DNA of 22,798 nt, taken from Plakobranchus ocellatus. Taxonomy: Eukaryota > Mollusca > Gastropoda > Plakobranchidae. Of this stretch, positions 1 to 9,256 are shown one piece after another (position 1 is the stretch's first letter; every line of letters begins with the position of its first letter). The notes beneath the pieces were generated by a model. It saw only the letters and a program-made list of their open reading frames with translations. It had not been told where the DNA came from and searched no databases. The stretch is from the NCBI GenBank assembly GCA_019648995.1, contig BLXT01000807.1:156455-179252 (forward strand), given 5' to 3'. The translations under genes and the position numbers were made by a program.

Positions 1-1492
1 TTTATTAAGATCTACGATTTGAAATGAAGGAATGAATTTTTTTTTCTCAAAATACCATTTGTAATGTATAATATTATTAAATTGATTGATATGCCACGAT
101 GATAAAAAAAAAAAATTCAGATTAAGATAGGCAAATCTAAATGATCAAAAAATATTAAGTTCTGAATTTCACTTCTACAATCCAAAATGGAGAAACAGAG
201 TTTCCTTATCATCAAGGTCTCAAATAAATCGAAACTTTGAAGTAAAATTTTGCTGTCAAAAAAATAAAAATTCTTGTAATAAAATTTTGCTATCGAGATC
301 TTTGAAATCTACAATTCACAAGTAGAAACGGCATTTCTTCGTTCCCGAAATGTGCAAACAATATAATATCAAGATCTTAAACTGAACCAAAACCTTGAAG
401 CAAAATTTCGCTAGCTATCTAACCGAAATATTAAAAACAAAATACTTTCAAATGATCTGAAAATAGATAAAGCAACGAAGTTCCTTTAACGAAATCTCAA
501 ATCGAAAAAAAAACTTTAGAATAAAAATTTCTCATCTAAGTCTGTATCTAATACACATCTAGGCCTGGGCCCTTTTAGGTTATTTATCACGATTGCAGTG
601 AAATGCTGTCCTAACAAAATCTAAATCTTCTCTTTAACTCTATCCCAACCAAGAATTAAAAATGAAAAATAAGATTTTTTCTTCGGTCTTGGGTTTTTTC
701 GTTTTTCTGTACCAAATAAGTAGTAGGTAGTTAGGATTTGGTTTGTGATTGCCAAAAATAGATTTTTAAAAATTTTTGGATAAAAAAAAATAACTTTTTA
801 AAAGCAGTGAGTACTTCTTGGTTTATATTGACTAAATGCGCCACTAAAATTGGTAGGTTATGGTCCACAAAAAAATGAACACAGTGCATAAAGCGGTTCA
901 GGAGGAGATGTGGCAGAAAGGTCAAGTCTAGATGTCGTAAAGCGTTTTAGTTATATAGATAAATAGAATTCATTATACTACCCGTTTCGTTAGTTTATTT
1001 CCAGTACCTGATACAAAACATAAAATACGTTTCCGATCACTGTTTTTTTTCATTTTATGCTGCATTAAGCATATCATCATTCTTCATAAAAATTCTGGTT
1101 AGATGAATTTATATTGCTTTAATCTGTGTATTAGGCTATATAAATAAAGATTTGTCTCACCAGTTCCACACAATATATGCCTTGATAGGGTTTATAATTA
1201 TGGAAATCGATTTCACTCTTCTCATGATTAAATCTGTTTAAATCCACTCATGGAATTAGACCTGGCTCTTCTTTGGGCTTTAAAACCACGTGAAGCTTTC
1301 TATCTTCACACATGAACTTTTAGATCTTTAAAATGTCAATGTACCAATAAGGTTTCTGTCTATAAAATAGTGTATCTTGAAGGTTTAAACCTCTTATACT
1401 TGTGCGTCGGAGCCAATCGATTTTTGTGTTCAAAAGAGTGGTCATCTACTACATCAGAAAATGATCAATGTTCTACTCTGTCATTCTCACAG
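1..1492 (+). other. Upstream intron of duplicated unit 1
   Basis: This stretch is noncoding and aligns along most of its length with 12207-13780, so it is the 5' part of a tandemly duplicated segment. Shared landmarks include 'aggcctgggccctttt' near 560 (12884 in unit 2), 'ggaggagatgtggcagaaag' near 901, and the sequence just before the exon. The first ~550 bp hold a degenerate tandem repeat of roughly 130 bp, about three copies here against four in unit 2. The last ~50 bp end in a pyrimidine-rich acceptor 'ttctcacag'. The small open frame on the - strand at 731-925 is not supported as a gene. Confidence 0.7.
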
Positions 1493-1636
1493 TTTGTCCA
1501 CTTGGCATGTACGGTTCTGATTGTGTACTAAAATGCAGTAGCCACTGCGCTGGCCCATACAATCGTTGTGACCCTTTTGATGGAACATGTGACCAGGGTT
1601 GTGAGCCGGGCTATCTGCCTGAACTATGTGATAAAG
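1493..1636 (+). CDS. EGF-like exon, type I, unit 1 (MEGF/SREC-like receptor)
   Basis: This is a 144-nt internal exon with acceptor 'tctcacag' and donor 'ataaag|gtgaac'. Both introns are phase 1, so the exon encodes exactly one EGF-like module. Eight cysteines follow the spacing x8, x3, x3, x6, x6, x3, x8. Landmarks are 'GMYGSDC', 'SSHCAG', 'PFDGTCDQGC' and 'GYLPELCDK'. Tandem modules of this kind form the extracellular stalk of MEGF10/11 and SREC-type receptors, which bind ligands or apoptotic material; a role for this gene is inference. It is closest to the unit 2 exon (13781-13924), sharing the 'GYLP.LCDK' end where others have 'GYQPP'. An LTR element is inserted 33 bp downstream, in the next intron. 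Confidence 0.8.
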
Positions 1637-1669
1637 GTGAACATGACGATTTCTGATTTTGAAGATAAG

Positions 1670-1828
1670 TGTTGGGGAGCAGGTCCCTTAAAATATATGT
1701 AGGGATCAACACTGTCTATCAACGGTTACACGCAACTTCACAACAACAACTTAACTATATTGACTGCACGAGAAGGTCACACCAAATAGAAGGCAGAATA
1801 CCGGGGATAAGCGACAGGAAACTTATAT

Positions 1829-1883
<55 letters not shown>

Positions 1884-2888
1884 TAGAGAAGTAGGGAAGT
1901 CACACAAAGAAGTAGACATATAGAAATGAGGCGAGCTAAATACAAAAGTCCACGCACGCAGGCGCGACAATAGAGAAGTAATCAGAATCTGCGTTACGAA
2001 ACCTTATACCGTTAAATAAGTTAGTACATGGTAATTCACTCACGAGGAACTCTCCTCCAAGATACTACCTCATTGATCAATAGACTGATTGATACAACCA
2101 ATAGATATAAATTAATAGATACGATCTTTAGATCTAACTTAGAGATATAATCCACAGGTACAATTAATAGATACACTCCACAGATATAATTAGTAGATAC
2201 AATTAATATATATTTATGTTCACTCGCACAAACACACGCTTCTAAACTTAATCCATAGGTGATTCCCGTCCTGTGAGCTTGCTGTAGAATAAATCCAAGG
2301 TCCAACACTTAAATAGAGATAATAGTCCGAGGTCCAGATGTACACCTAATAGTTCTGACACAACCTTGATCCTGCACAAATGTTGATGACTTACACAGTG
2401 TTAATAGTCCTAAACCTGTCCTTATGCTCTCCACTTACACTTGTCGTCTGCGACAACACTGTCGTACCAGACCAGGTAACAAGACCTTACGCGAGGGACG
2501 AAAATAGCTAGAAAATACCGTTCTCGAACTTTACCACAATTCCAGTTTTACAAGAGAAACATAAATTCGTAAGGCACACAGCCTCAGGCAATATGATTTG
2601 ACTCCAGTCGCCCTTCTTTGCGATTATGCAAAATGTCCCAAGGTAGGGAGATTAAAATATGTAATTTTCCAGTCAACGAGTCCGCTACAACTTATAGCCA
2701 GGACCGTTTATGACTGCCCAATGCGAGGGAAAAAATAGGAGTGCTCCTCTTGCAGCCAAAATCCCGCCGATCTGCAGTCCCGTCCGGCTTGTGCTGTCAC
2801 GAGGTCTGAACTACCAATCACAATACACACATACCAAACATTCAATTCTACTCAGCTAACATAAAACATGACTACATTAGTCCTAACA
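1670..2888 (-). repeat. 3' LTR of the retrotransposon
   Basis: On the - strand this ~1.2 kb block starts TGTTAGGA (at 2888) and ends CCCCAACA (at 1670). This gives TG...CA ends with a short inverted repeat TGTTxGG. The inner edge abuts a polypurine tract and the outer edge abuts host intron exactly where homology with unit 2 (near 13955) stops. It contains a (TAA)n microsatellite, a cluster of short repeats at about 2085-2215, and a perfect 6-bp hairpin at 2441-2456. I saw no convincing TATA box or poly(A) signal, so U3, R and U5 cannot be divided. The boundaries are inferred from the ends and from the duplication; no second LTR confirms them. Confidence 0.7.
1830..1882. repeat. (TAA)n microsatellite inside the LTR
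   Basis: About 17 uninterrupted trinucleotide units lie within the 3' LTR. It produces a poly-Tyr open frame on the - strand (1755-1970) that is not a gene. Confidence 0.95.
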
Positions 2889-2905
2889 TTACCCCCATCC
2901 CAAGA
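2889..2905 (-). other. Polypurine tract of the retrotransposon
   Basis: On the - strand the sequence 'cttgggatgggggtaa' directly precedes the TGTTAGGA start of the 3' LTR. A purine-rich run at this place is where plus-strand DNA synthesis is primed in LTR elements. Its position supports both the element's orientation and the LTR boundary. Confidence 0.65.
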
Positions 2906-3758
2906 GAGAACCATAGGTTCGAACGATAAAAATCCAAATTTACACTTCATTCATACAAAGATGAGGGCAACGCTGCCACCGAGGACCAAGAGTAGCAGCA
3001 CCTGCAACGAAAAGTAAAACACGACAGCGCAGTAAATAGTTGCATAGGAAACATACACAGCAAAGCAAACGGTATCATAGGCATAAATCCATGGTGATAA
3101 ATTGATCAACCCACCATCAGTCCAAAATAAGGCCCATTTATCATGTCAAGAAATAAAATAGTATTAGACAAAGCAAAGAAAAGCAATACATGAATACGCA
3201 CAGTCCAACATAGTCTGGACAGCACGTCTGCATGGACATTTTAAGATCCAGAGAGTTACGGATCGGAGCAGTGAAAATACAGATCACAGCATAGACAACG
3301 GTGACAGGAAAAACCGCTTAACTCAATAATTATACTGCATTCGAATAAATTGAATGTTTTAAATTCCAGAATCGGATAGATCGGCAAAGTCTCGTCGGAC
3401 AAAGCCATGCCGACCATGGAAATTCAAGAATCCAAAATTCAACAAAAAAAAAATATATATATATAATACGACACACAGCAGAATACCTCTTACAACTCAG
3501 TGAAAATGTCTAGACAAGTCACTTTAAAACAAGAACATGATTGCTACATAATATAGCATCAAAATATAGACCAACGTATCGTAATTCCATAGAAACCGTT
3601 AACGAGTCATACGATTAGTATTGAACTAAATAATCACGCACTAGCTATTCGAATGTTGTAAAAAAAACTATGGATCCGTTAGGTAATCCGAATTACATGT
3701 ATGTTAAAGTTGCATGTTGTTGGCAAAGTCAAACTGAGGTTTTCTCTGGTAATTATAA
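2906..3758 (-). other. Noncoding 3' internal region of the retrotransposon
   Basis: About 850 bp lie between the RNase H stop and the polypurine tract. No open frame above 60 codons and no envelope-like domain is visible. It is less AT-rich than the host introns. I see nothing else to annotate. Confidence 0.5.
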
Positions 3759-4204
3759 TTAACAGAGGCGGGACAATGCGTCAGCTTGTACGTTCTTATT
3801 TCCTCTTGTAGGGATAACCCAACGCATCAAACGAGAGTTTTTAGGAGCACCAGCCTTGAGAAAAGACAAGGGTTTATGGTCAGTTTGTAGCACAAAGGTG
3901 CCTGGCGAACAGCAAAGATGATTGCTAAGCATTCACGTTCAATAACGGAATAGTTACATTCTCGAGGACTTAGTCTTCGGCTGGCGTATCGGCACGGCAT
4001 CAAATGTTGGTTTCTTTCTTGTAAGAGAACAGCACCAAGGCCAGTGTCAGATGCGTCAGAGCGCACGACAAATTGCTCGTTAATATCGGGTATGATCAAA
4101 ATTGGGTCTGAAGACAACAGATCCTTGATGGTATCGAAAGATTGTTGACAGGACTGATTCCAACTGACCTTCTCTGGTGAACCTTTACGAAGCAAATTCG
4201 TCAA
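3759..4204 (-). pseudogene. RNase H domain (frameshifted), end of pol
   Basis: RNase H degrades the RNA of the RNA/DNA hybrid during reverse transcription. The RT connection leads into the domain, with 'RSDASDTGLGAVL' (Asp at residue 50 of this frame) and 'ASRRLSPRECNYSVIERECLA' (Glu about 91). The frame then breaks near 3895. The rest continues in another - strand frame with 'QTDHKPLSFL' (Asp at 3879-3881) and 'NVQADALSRL' (Asp at 3780-3782), ending at a TAA (3759-3761). All four expected acidic residues are therefore visible, split over two frames. The region after the break and the stretch before 'NVQADALS' are both shorter than usual, which suggests small deletions. A further frame break separates it from RT near 4225. 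Confidence 0.85.
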
Positions 4205-4226
4205 GGGGGCTGCAATGGAAGCAAAA

Positions 4227-5327
4227 TCAGGGATAAAAGGCGCGATAGTAATTGGACATTCCCATAAAGCTGCGAACCTGTTTCTTAGTTGTCGGAACTG
4301 TCAAATTGATAAGCTTGGACACTTTGTCCTGAACCGGAGCAAGAGTGCCATGGGAAATCATATGCCCCAAAAATTCAGTCTTGCTGAAGCCGATAGACAG
4401 CTTCGTAGGATTGGCATGTAAACCATGCTGACGAAGGAGCGAAAAAAACGTTCTGAGGGCAGTGAGATGTCCGGACCAAGAACGTGAATGCGTCATCGTG
4501 TCATCAAAGTATGACAGAAAGTTCTGTCTGTCGCCAATAACTAAGAGCATGAGTCTGCAGAAGGTTGCGGGGGCAGTAACTAAACCAAAAGGCATGCGGG
4601 CCTACTGCATTAGACCTAAGGGAGTTTGGAATGCCGTGAATTTTTTGCTGTTTTCCTCTAAGGGGATCTGCCAATAAGCTTTAGCCAAATTGCAGGTAGA
4701 GAAGATCTCTGATTTTGACATTTGCATAAACAAATCCTCCGGCAGAGGAATGTTCTCACTGTCAAAAATGGTAACAGAATTGAGTTTTCTTAAATCAATG
4801 CAAAGATGCAAGGATCCATCCTTTTTCTTGACAATAACAACTGGTGAACAATAAGGGCTTGTCGAGTGCTCGATCACCCCTAAGGACAACAGTTGAGATA
4901 TTTCTGTCTTAAGAAATTCTTGTGACACAAAAGGAAGAGGATAAGGTTTTATCCGAATAATTTCATTTGTTGACACCCTAATGACATGATGTATCGTTGT
5001 TGTCAGGCCCGGAGGCGAAGTCAATATGTCCTGAAATTCAGTGAGAAGTTCTTGGACCTGTTGAACCTTAGCAGAGTCTAGGCAGGGATTAATATTAACC
5101 CTCAACGTTTCGTCATGAGACGAGGAAGGGGTGGGGATGCTAGAACCAAACTCTGCAATAGAATCCTCAGTGACCGTGGAAACATATGCAGTGGTAGCAA
5201 TCTCATCCTCTGCATTCATGGATGGTGACATCTCAGACGGCATTTCAATGTCTTCAGATCCGTATGGGAAGATAAGTGGGTCGAACTCCATACTAGCGTG
5301 TGCAAAACGGGAGGAGTGCAGGCTCAA
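4227..5327 (-). pseudogene. Reverse transcriptase domain, Ty3/gypsy type (disrupted)
   Basis: RT copies element RNA into DNA. A ~120-residue Ser/Glu-rich linker comes first, then 'SPVVIVKKKDGS', 'CIDLRKLNSVT' and motif A 'IFSTCNLAKAYWQI'. In motif A the usual catalytic Asp is Asn (codon AAT at 4689-4691). An in-frame TAG at 4602-4604 stands where family members commonly have an aromatic residue before 'MPFGL'. The same frame goes on with 'MPFGLVTAPATF', the catalytic 'YFDD' box (residues 29-32 after the stop), and 'KTEFLGHMIS' and 'VRSFMGMSNYYRAF' in the connection. It ends at 4227 through a probable one-base gain in a short T run. Two independent lesions, plus the Asp loss, make it inactive. 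Confidence 0.9.
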
Positions 5328-6620
5328 AAGCAGTTGGCTGATGAGACGCAGCGTTAGCTTTGGCAGTTGTGTTTTCAGCAGACACAGTGTTAGTAGGCTG
5401 TTTAATTTGGTACGGGCTGTCTCTGTGGTATTTTCTCAACAAGTTGACATGAAGTGGACTGACTCTGTGACCAAAGTCTACTAGATAGACCACAGGGCTC
5501 AGTTTTTTAGCGATATTAAAGGGTCCTTGCAGTGTCAGGCTCAACTTGTTATTAGAGGATGGCAATAGCACCAAAACCTGCTCATCTACAGCAAAAGTTT
5601 TCACTCCAGGGTTAAGGGACTGATGCTCTCTGCTTTTGTCAGCAGATTCCTTCAAAGCAGAAGCAGCAAGTTGCCAACCAGCTTTCAATTTGTTATGGAA
5701 GTCAATAACAAACTAGTACTGAAAAGAATTTGACATGAAGTCGTGGAGTATCTCCACTGGACCTCTAGGCAAGCGGCCACAGAGCAAAAGAAATGGAGAG
5801 TAACCAGTTGACATATGCACTTGACATCTGTATGCAAAGAGGGCAGCATTGAGATATTGACACCAATTGGATGGTGAGTCAAAAGCTAGTTTTCTCAACA
5901 TTCCTTTCAGAATAAAATGCAATCTCTCGACCACACCATTGATTTGAGGGTGGTAGGGTGAGGAAAGAAAGTGCTTTATATTGGTCAATGAGTTGAAAAC
6001 TCCCTCAGAATTTGTGACATAAATTGTTGTCCCCTATCCGACTGTATCTCGCATGGAAACCCGAGTCGGCAAAACAAGTCAAACAGTGATTGGGCTACAT
6101 CCTTAGCCGTGATATGTCTAAGAGGAACTCCTTCGGCCCAGCGCGTTGATAGGTCTACTAGTGTTAGAATATACTCATATCTGTTTTGAGAAACAGGGAG
6201 TGGCCCAACAATGTCAATAATGACGCGTTTAAAGGGGATCTCCACTAGCGTAACAGGCTGGAAAGGCGCAGGCCTATCAGAACAAACGCGAGGTCTCACC
6301 TGACAAACATGACAAGATCGACTATAACAGCAAACATCATTTGAGAGACCAGGCCATGAGAAATAGGCCTGGACGTTTGAAAGGGTTATCTTGAAACCCG
6401 AATGGCCCGATAAGCAGTTGTCATGTGCACACTGTAGCACAAGATGTCGCAGTGATTCAGGGACTGCTATTGTAGTATTAATGATATCAGAACCAGCTCT
6501 CTGATAGTGTCTTAAGAGTCTGCCTTCAGTTATTGTAAAATAAACTTCACCAACTGGGGGTACACCTACTCTGTTAAACCAATCTTTTAAGGTTGGGTCA
6601 ACTTTTTGTCTCGAACCCAT
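5293..6620 (-). pseudogene. Integrase, upstream of RT (disrupted)
   Basis: Integrase inserts the cDNA into the host genome. The zinc-binding HHCC is visible: H66 and H73 ('CAHDNCLSGHSG') and C103/C106 ('CHVC'), counted from the Met at 6620. The catalytic core follows: D136 in 'IIDIVGP', D195 in 'QSDRGQQF', and the Glu of 'HPQINGVVERLH' at 5926-5928, spaced as expected for DD35E once a frame change near 5988 is allowed for. An in-frame TAG (5713-5715) precedes a GPF-type C-terminal module ('LQGPFNIAKKLS' and 'SPLHVNLLRKY'). No chromodomain is seen. The 3' end overlaps the RT linker in a different frame. Its place between Gag and RT is the unusual point. Confidence 0.9.
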
Positions 6621-6665
6621 ATCTGCAAGAGGTACACAATTGAGAGGTGTATGAATAAGTTGAGA

Positions 6666-8084
6666 CTAAGTAGACGGGTCATAAGAAGGTATCATATTAT
6701 TCTGATTGTTGTTATCTATGGTCTTACGCGCCTGGGCGCGCGTTACAACACACGCTGAAGGGACTGGACCATCAACACCTGAATAGGAATTAGATGGTGT
6801 GGGGTGAATAATCCCATCAATATCGCCCAGTATCACATCAGCTACAGGGTTTGTCAATAAACACGCTTCAACATGGCCAGAAAAGTAAGGGGACGAAATA
6901 TCAATGGCAGCTGTGTCAAAGGCTCTATTCTTACAGCAAAAGGTGTTAACCTTAATGCGTCGGCCTGTAATGCTAGACACTGAAACAAGCGATCGTCGCA
7001 CACCAACTGTGTTACAGCCCGTGTCACGAAGCAAGCTGCACTTATTCCCAAATAGAGAAGCTGATTCAATATGTAACCGACCGTCTCTATTGAATTTAGC
7101 ATCTGCGATGCAACAATTGTATTGCTGTGAGCAAACAACATGGGCTTCGCGCGACAAGTCTGCCTGTCGACGTCTGCAATCACGAATATAATGCCCTTTT
7201 TTTCTACAATAGTAACATGCACCATGCGACGGAGGTTTTACAGAACCCGCACCCTTAGAATTTTTCTGATGAGAAGTGGAGCGTGGATTGTCTTTTGAAG
7301 TGAGAAAGGGTCTATTACTTTTACCGAATGAGTGTACGCTATGTGTTGGTGGTCTATGGCCAGACGACGTATGTGACGTGTGTCTGCCCAAAGACGGAGT
7401 GTTGGCACCTGTATGAGTTTGGGATCTATAAGAATGAATAGAAGGGCGTCTAGACTCTGAACGCGCAGTAGATCTAACAGATTCGCCAGCGAAAGAAGTG
7501 GCAGAATCCTTAATGAAGGATTTTGATGGTCTTGCGTCCAAGTATGAAGTAGCCTGTGTCTTCAAGTCAGACAATGACGTAGGAGAATGGTCCTTTATAT
7601 AGGCCACGAATTCTGCATCGCAAGGCTGCAGTGTGATTTCACTCAGTATCAAAAAGGAAAGACTATCGAAGTCTGACACTTGAGCGAGTTCAAGCCAACG
7701 ATTGAAATAGCGGGCTACTCTATTGATGTAAGTGGCAAAGTCTTCGTCCTGTGAAGGCTTCGCAGAGAAGAATTTGGATTTAAACCCATTCTTGTCACAA
7801 CCAAACCTGCGTAACAGTGTTTTCTTCACAGACTGGTAGTCTGAAATGTCTTCCGGGCTTAGTGATAAGAAGACAGACAGGGCATCTCCCTGTAATAGAC
7901 TGGCTAGGCAAGATGCATAATCACCGGGCTGCCATTTCATCGACTTTACATATTTTTCAAACCTCTGCAGGTATAGATCAACCTGTGAAAATTCTGTCAG
8001 TAGCGGTAACTTAGGTTTGGCGTAATTGGGATGGGGAGTAGGGGTACCGGCCGTAACATCCAGTAATTTTTTAGCTTCCATCAA
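6666..8084 (-). CDS. Gag with CCHC zinc knuckle and DTG protease
   Basis: This 472-codon frame is intact. Residues ~25-190 are a SCAN-like/gypsy-type capsid region ('VDLYLQRFEKYVKSMKW', 'LASLLQGDALSVFLSL'). A basic Ser/Thr-rich region follows, then the knuckle 'CYYCRKKGHYIRDC' at ~289-302. The retropepsin signature is 'LLRDTGCN' (DTG at 354-356) and 'VILGD' (~417-421). Gag coats the RNA and the protease matures the polyprotein. The frame stops at one TAG (6666-6668), and the integrase frame is in phase downstream with no other stop before it. The upstream coiled-coil frame overlaps the start by four bases and could be the true Gag N terminus through a -1 shift or an A-run indel. The Met at 8084 is therefore uncertain. 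Confidence 0.85.
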   Translation of the reverse strand: MMEAKKLLDVTAGTPTPHPNYAKPKLPLLTEFSQVDLYLQRFEKYVKSMKWQPGDYASCLASLLQGDALSVFLSLSPEDISDYQSVKKTLLRRFGCDKNGFKSKFFSAKPSQDEDFATYINRVARYFNRWLELAQVSDFDSLSFLILSEITLQPCDAEFVAYIKDHSPTSLSDLKTQATSYLDARPSKSFIKDSATSFAGESVRSTARSESRRPSIHSYRSQTHTGANTPSLGRHTSHTSSGHRPPTHSVHSFGKSNRPFLTSKDNPRSTSHQKNSKGAGSVKPPSHGACYYCRKKGHYIRDCRRRQADLSREAHVVCSQQYNCCIADAKFNRDGRLHIESASLFGNKCSLLRDTGCNTVGVRRSLVSVSSITGRRIKVNTFCCKNRAFDTAAIDISSPYFSGHVEACLLTNPVADVILGDIDGIIHPTPSNSYSGVDGPVPSACVVTRAQARKTIDNNNQNNMIPSYDPST

Positions 8085-8293
8085 AGCTGTTTGCGCTTTA
8101 AGTTTTTTTTTTCCTCTGCTTCTGCGAGTTCCTTGGCTCTAGCAAGTTTGGTTTCTTCTGCTCTAAGTTTCTTTTCCTGAACATCAAGATCGGCTTGAAC
8201 TTTCGACTCCACCCACTCTAACAATTTCTCATCCGGTACTCTTAACTTCAAAGCAAGCTCTTGGTATTTTTTAAATAAGTCAGATTCGGCCAT
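8081..8293 (-). CDS. Coiled-coil N-terminal ORF of the element's Gag
   Basis: This 70-codon frame starts 'MAESDLFKKYQELALKL' and becomes a charged Glu/Lys/Ala helix, predicted here by eye as a coiled coil. Related elements often carry such a helix at the Gag N terminus, so it probably belongs to the same protein as the next ORF. It ends just after a run of ten A residues on the - strand (8103-8112) that contains A-AAA-AAC in the phase needed for a -1 shift. A -1 move there leads into the Gag frame. A change of homopolymer length would do the same and is at least as likely in this decayed copy. Confidence 0.65.
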   Translation of the reverse strand: MAESDLFKKYQELALKLRVPDEKLLEWVESKVQADLDVQEKKLRAEETKLARAKELAEAEEKKNLKRKQL

Positions 8294-9256
8294 AGTACAC
8301 AGAATTTACTCAAATTCAACAACACACTTAAAGGTCAATCTACTCAAACCCAAAAAATTTACAATTCAGAATCAAGCAGCGTAGTACCGAGCAAAAGAAA
8401 ACAAATCAAGAATGCATAAACAAAGCAAATCCGAGAAAAGCACAACAAATGGCTATTTTACGACGCTAAAAATTGTGTTCACCTAGCTAAAATATATGAA
8501 AACGCCCACCAAAGGCACAACAGGCCATTGTCATAAGTGACTAACTTTCAGGTGCTTACACCACCGGTTCAAAAACACTGGGGAAAACGTAAAGAATTGG
8601 CAAAGTCTCACCGTCAGTGAGCGAAATTCAAATGGTCAAGAAAACCAATGTCAATATTACCACATTATGTCTTACTAATTATGAAATGGAGTAAATAATA
8701 ATAGTAAACAACACAAGGAAATAGATTAAAGAGACAAAGTGAAAACAACAACAAAAAAAAGAAATATAGTAAAAAGAAATACACTAAGGACAACGAAAAC
8801 AGTCGCCCAAAAATTACGACACCGAACTACAGATAGCAAGAAAAACGGAAGGCTTACAACAGGCACTCACAAAAAGCAAAACTACAACGCAATCACACAC
8901 CTTACGCTACCTATAGTATTAATTCAATACTTCGAGTCCGGCCACGCTTTTAAACACCTGTAAAAAAAACAACAAATAGGATAGGCCGCGAAACGAAATA
9001 AAGAAGAAACACACTACACAATCAGAACAACAAAATAAACACAAGAACGTCTGGTGAAATGACAGAGGTCACAACACCAGATCCCTCCAACCGCCCACAC
9101 AAAAATAGAAAGAGAACGAAAAAAGATTGAACAAAAAGGTAGAGTAATGGGAAGGAATCAAGGCCCACCGGCCAACAATGTGTCAATCACAATGCCACCA
9201 CAAAAACACGCCACAACACACGAACTATGCAAGAGACGAAAACATTCAATGTAGAA
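8294..9256 (-). other. Noncoding region upstream of Gag; 5' LTR not recognised
   Basis: About 960 bp between the first ORF and the point where host-like sequence resumes. It is A-rich on the + strand. A 5' LTR of ~1.2 kb should lie here, but I find no long match to 1670-2888. Two runs of 10-11 identical bases in the same order ('caatcacaat', 'aaacattcaat') occur near both outer U3 ends (2817-2855 and 9189-9251). That leaves room for a very diverged or chimeric LTR. No clear tRNA primer-binding site was found. The + strand frame at 8739-8963 is low-complexity and unsupported. Confidence 0.4.

Noticed and set aside
731-925. 64-codon open frame on the - strand
   Set aside because: Hydrophobic, low-complexity translation of AT-rich intron. 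The equivalent region in unit 2 (13090-13260) does not keep the frame, and no splice or start context is visible.
1755-2308. Open frames with poly-Tyr and Leu/Ile-rich translations on the - strand
   Set aside because: They arise from the (TAA)n microsatellite and short AT repeats in the LTR and have no domain.
4215-5484. + strand open frames opposite RT and integrase
   Set aside because: They are antisense shadows. The - strand frames carry the RT and integrase motifs.
4602-6668. Reassigned or suppressed UAG codons throughout pol
   Set aside because: The same copy also has several frameshifts and a lost catalytic Asp, so ordinary decay explains the stops.
6854-7225. Second - strand frame inside Gag
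   Set aside because: It overlaps the zinc-knuckle and protease region in the wrong frame and shows no motif of its own.
8540-8590. Possible tRNA primer-binding site ('caccggttcaaaaac')
   Set aside because: It resembles a tRNA T-arm, but no CCA-end complement sits next to an LTR edge, so priming there is not supported.
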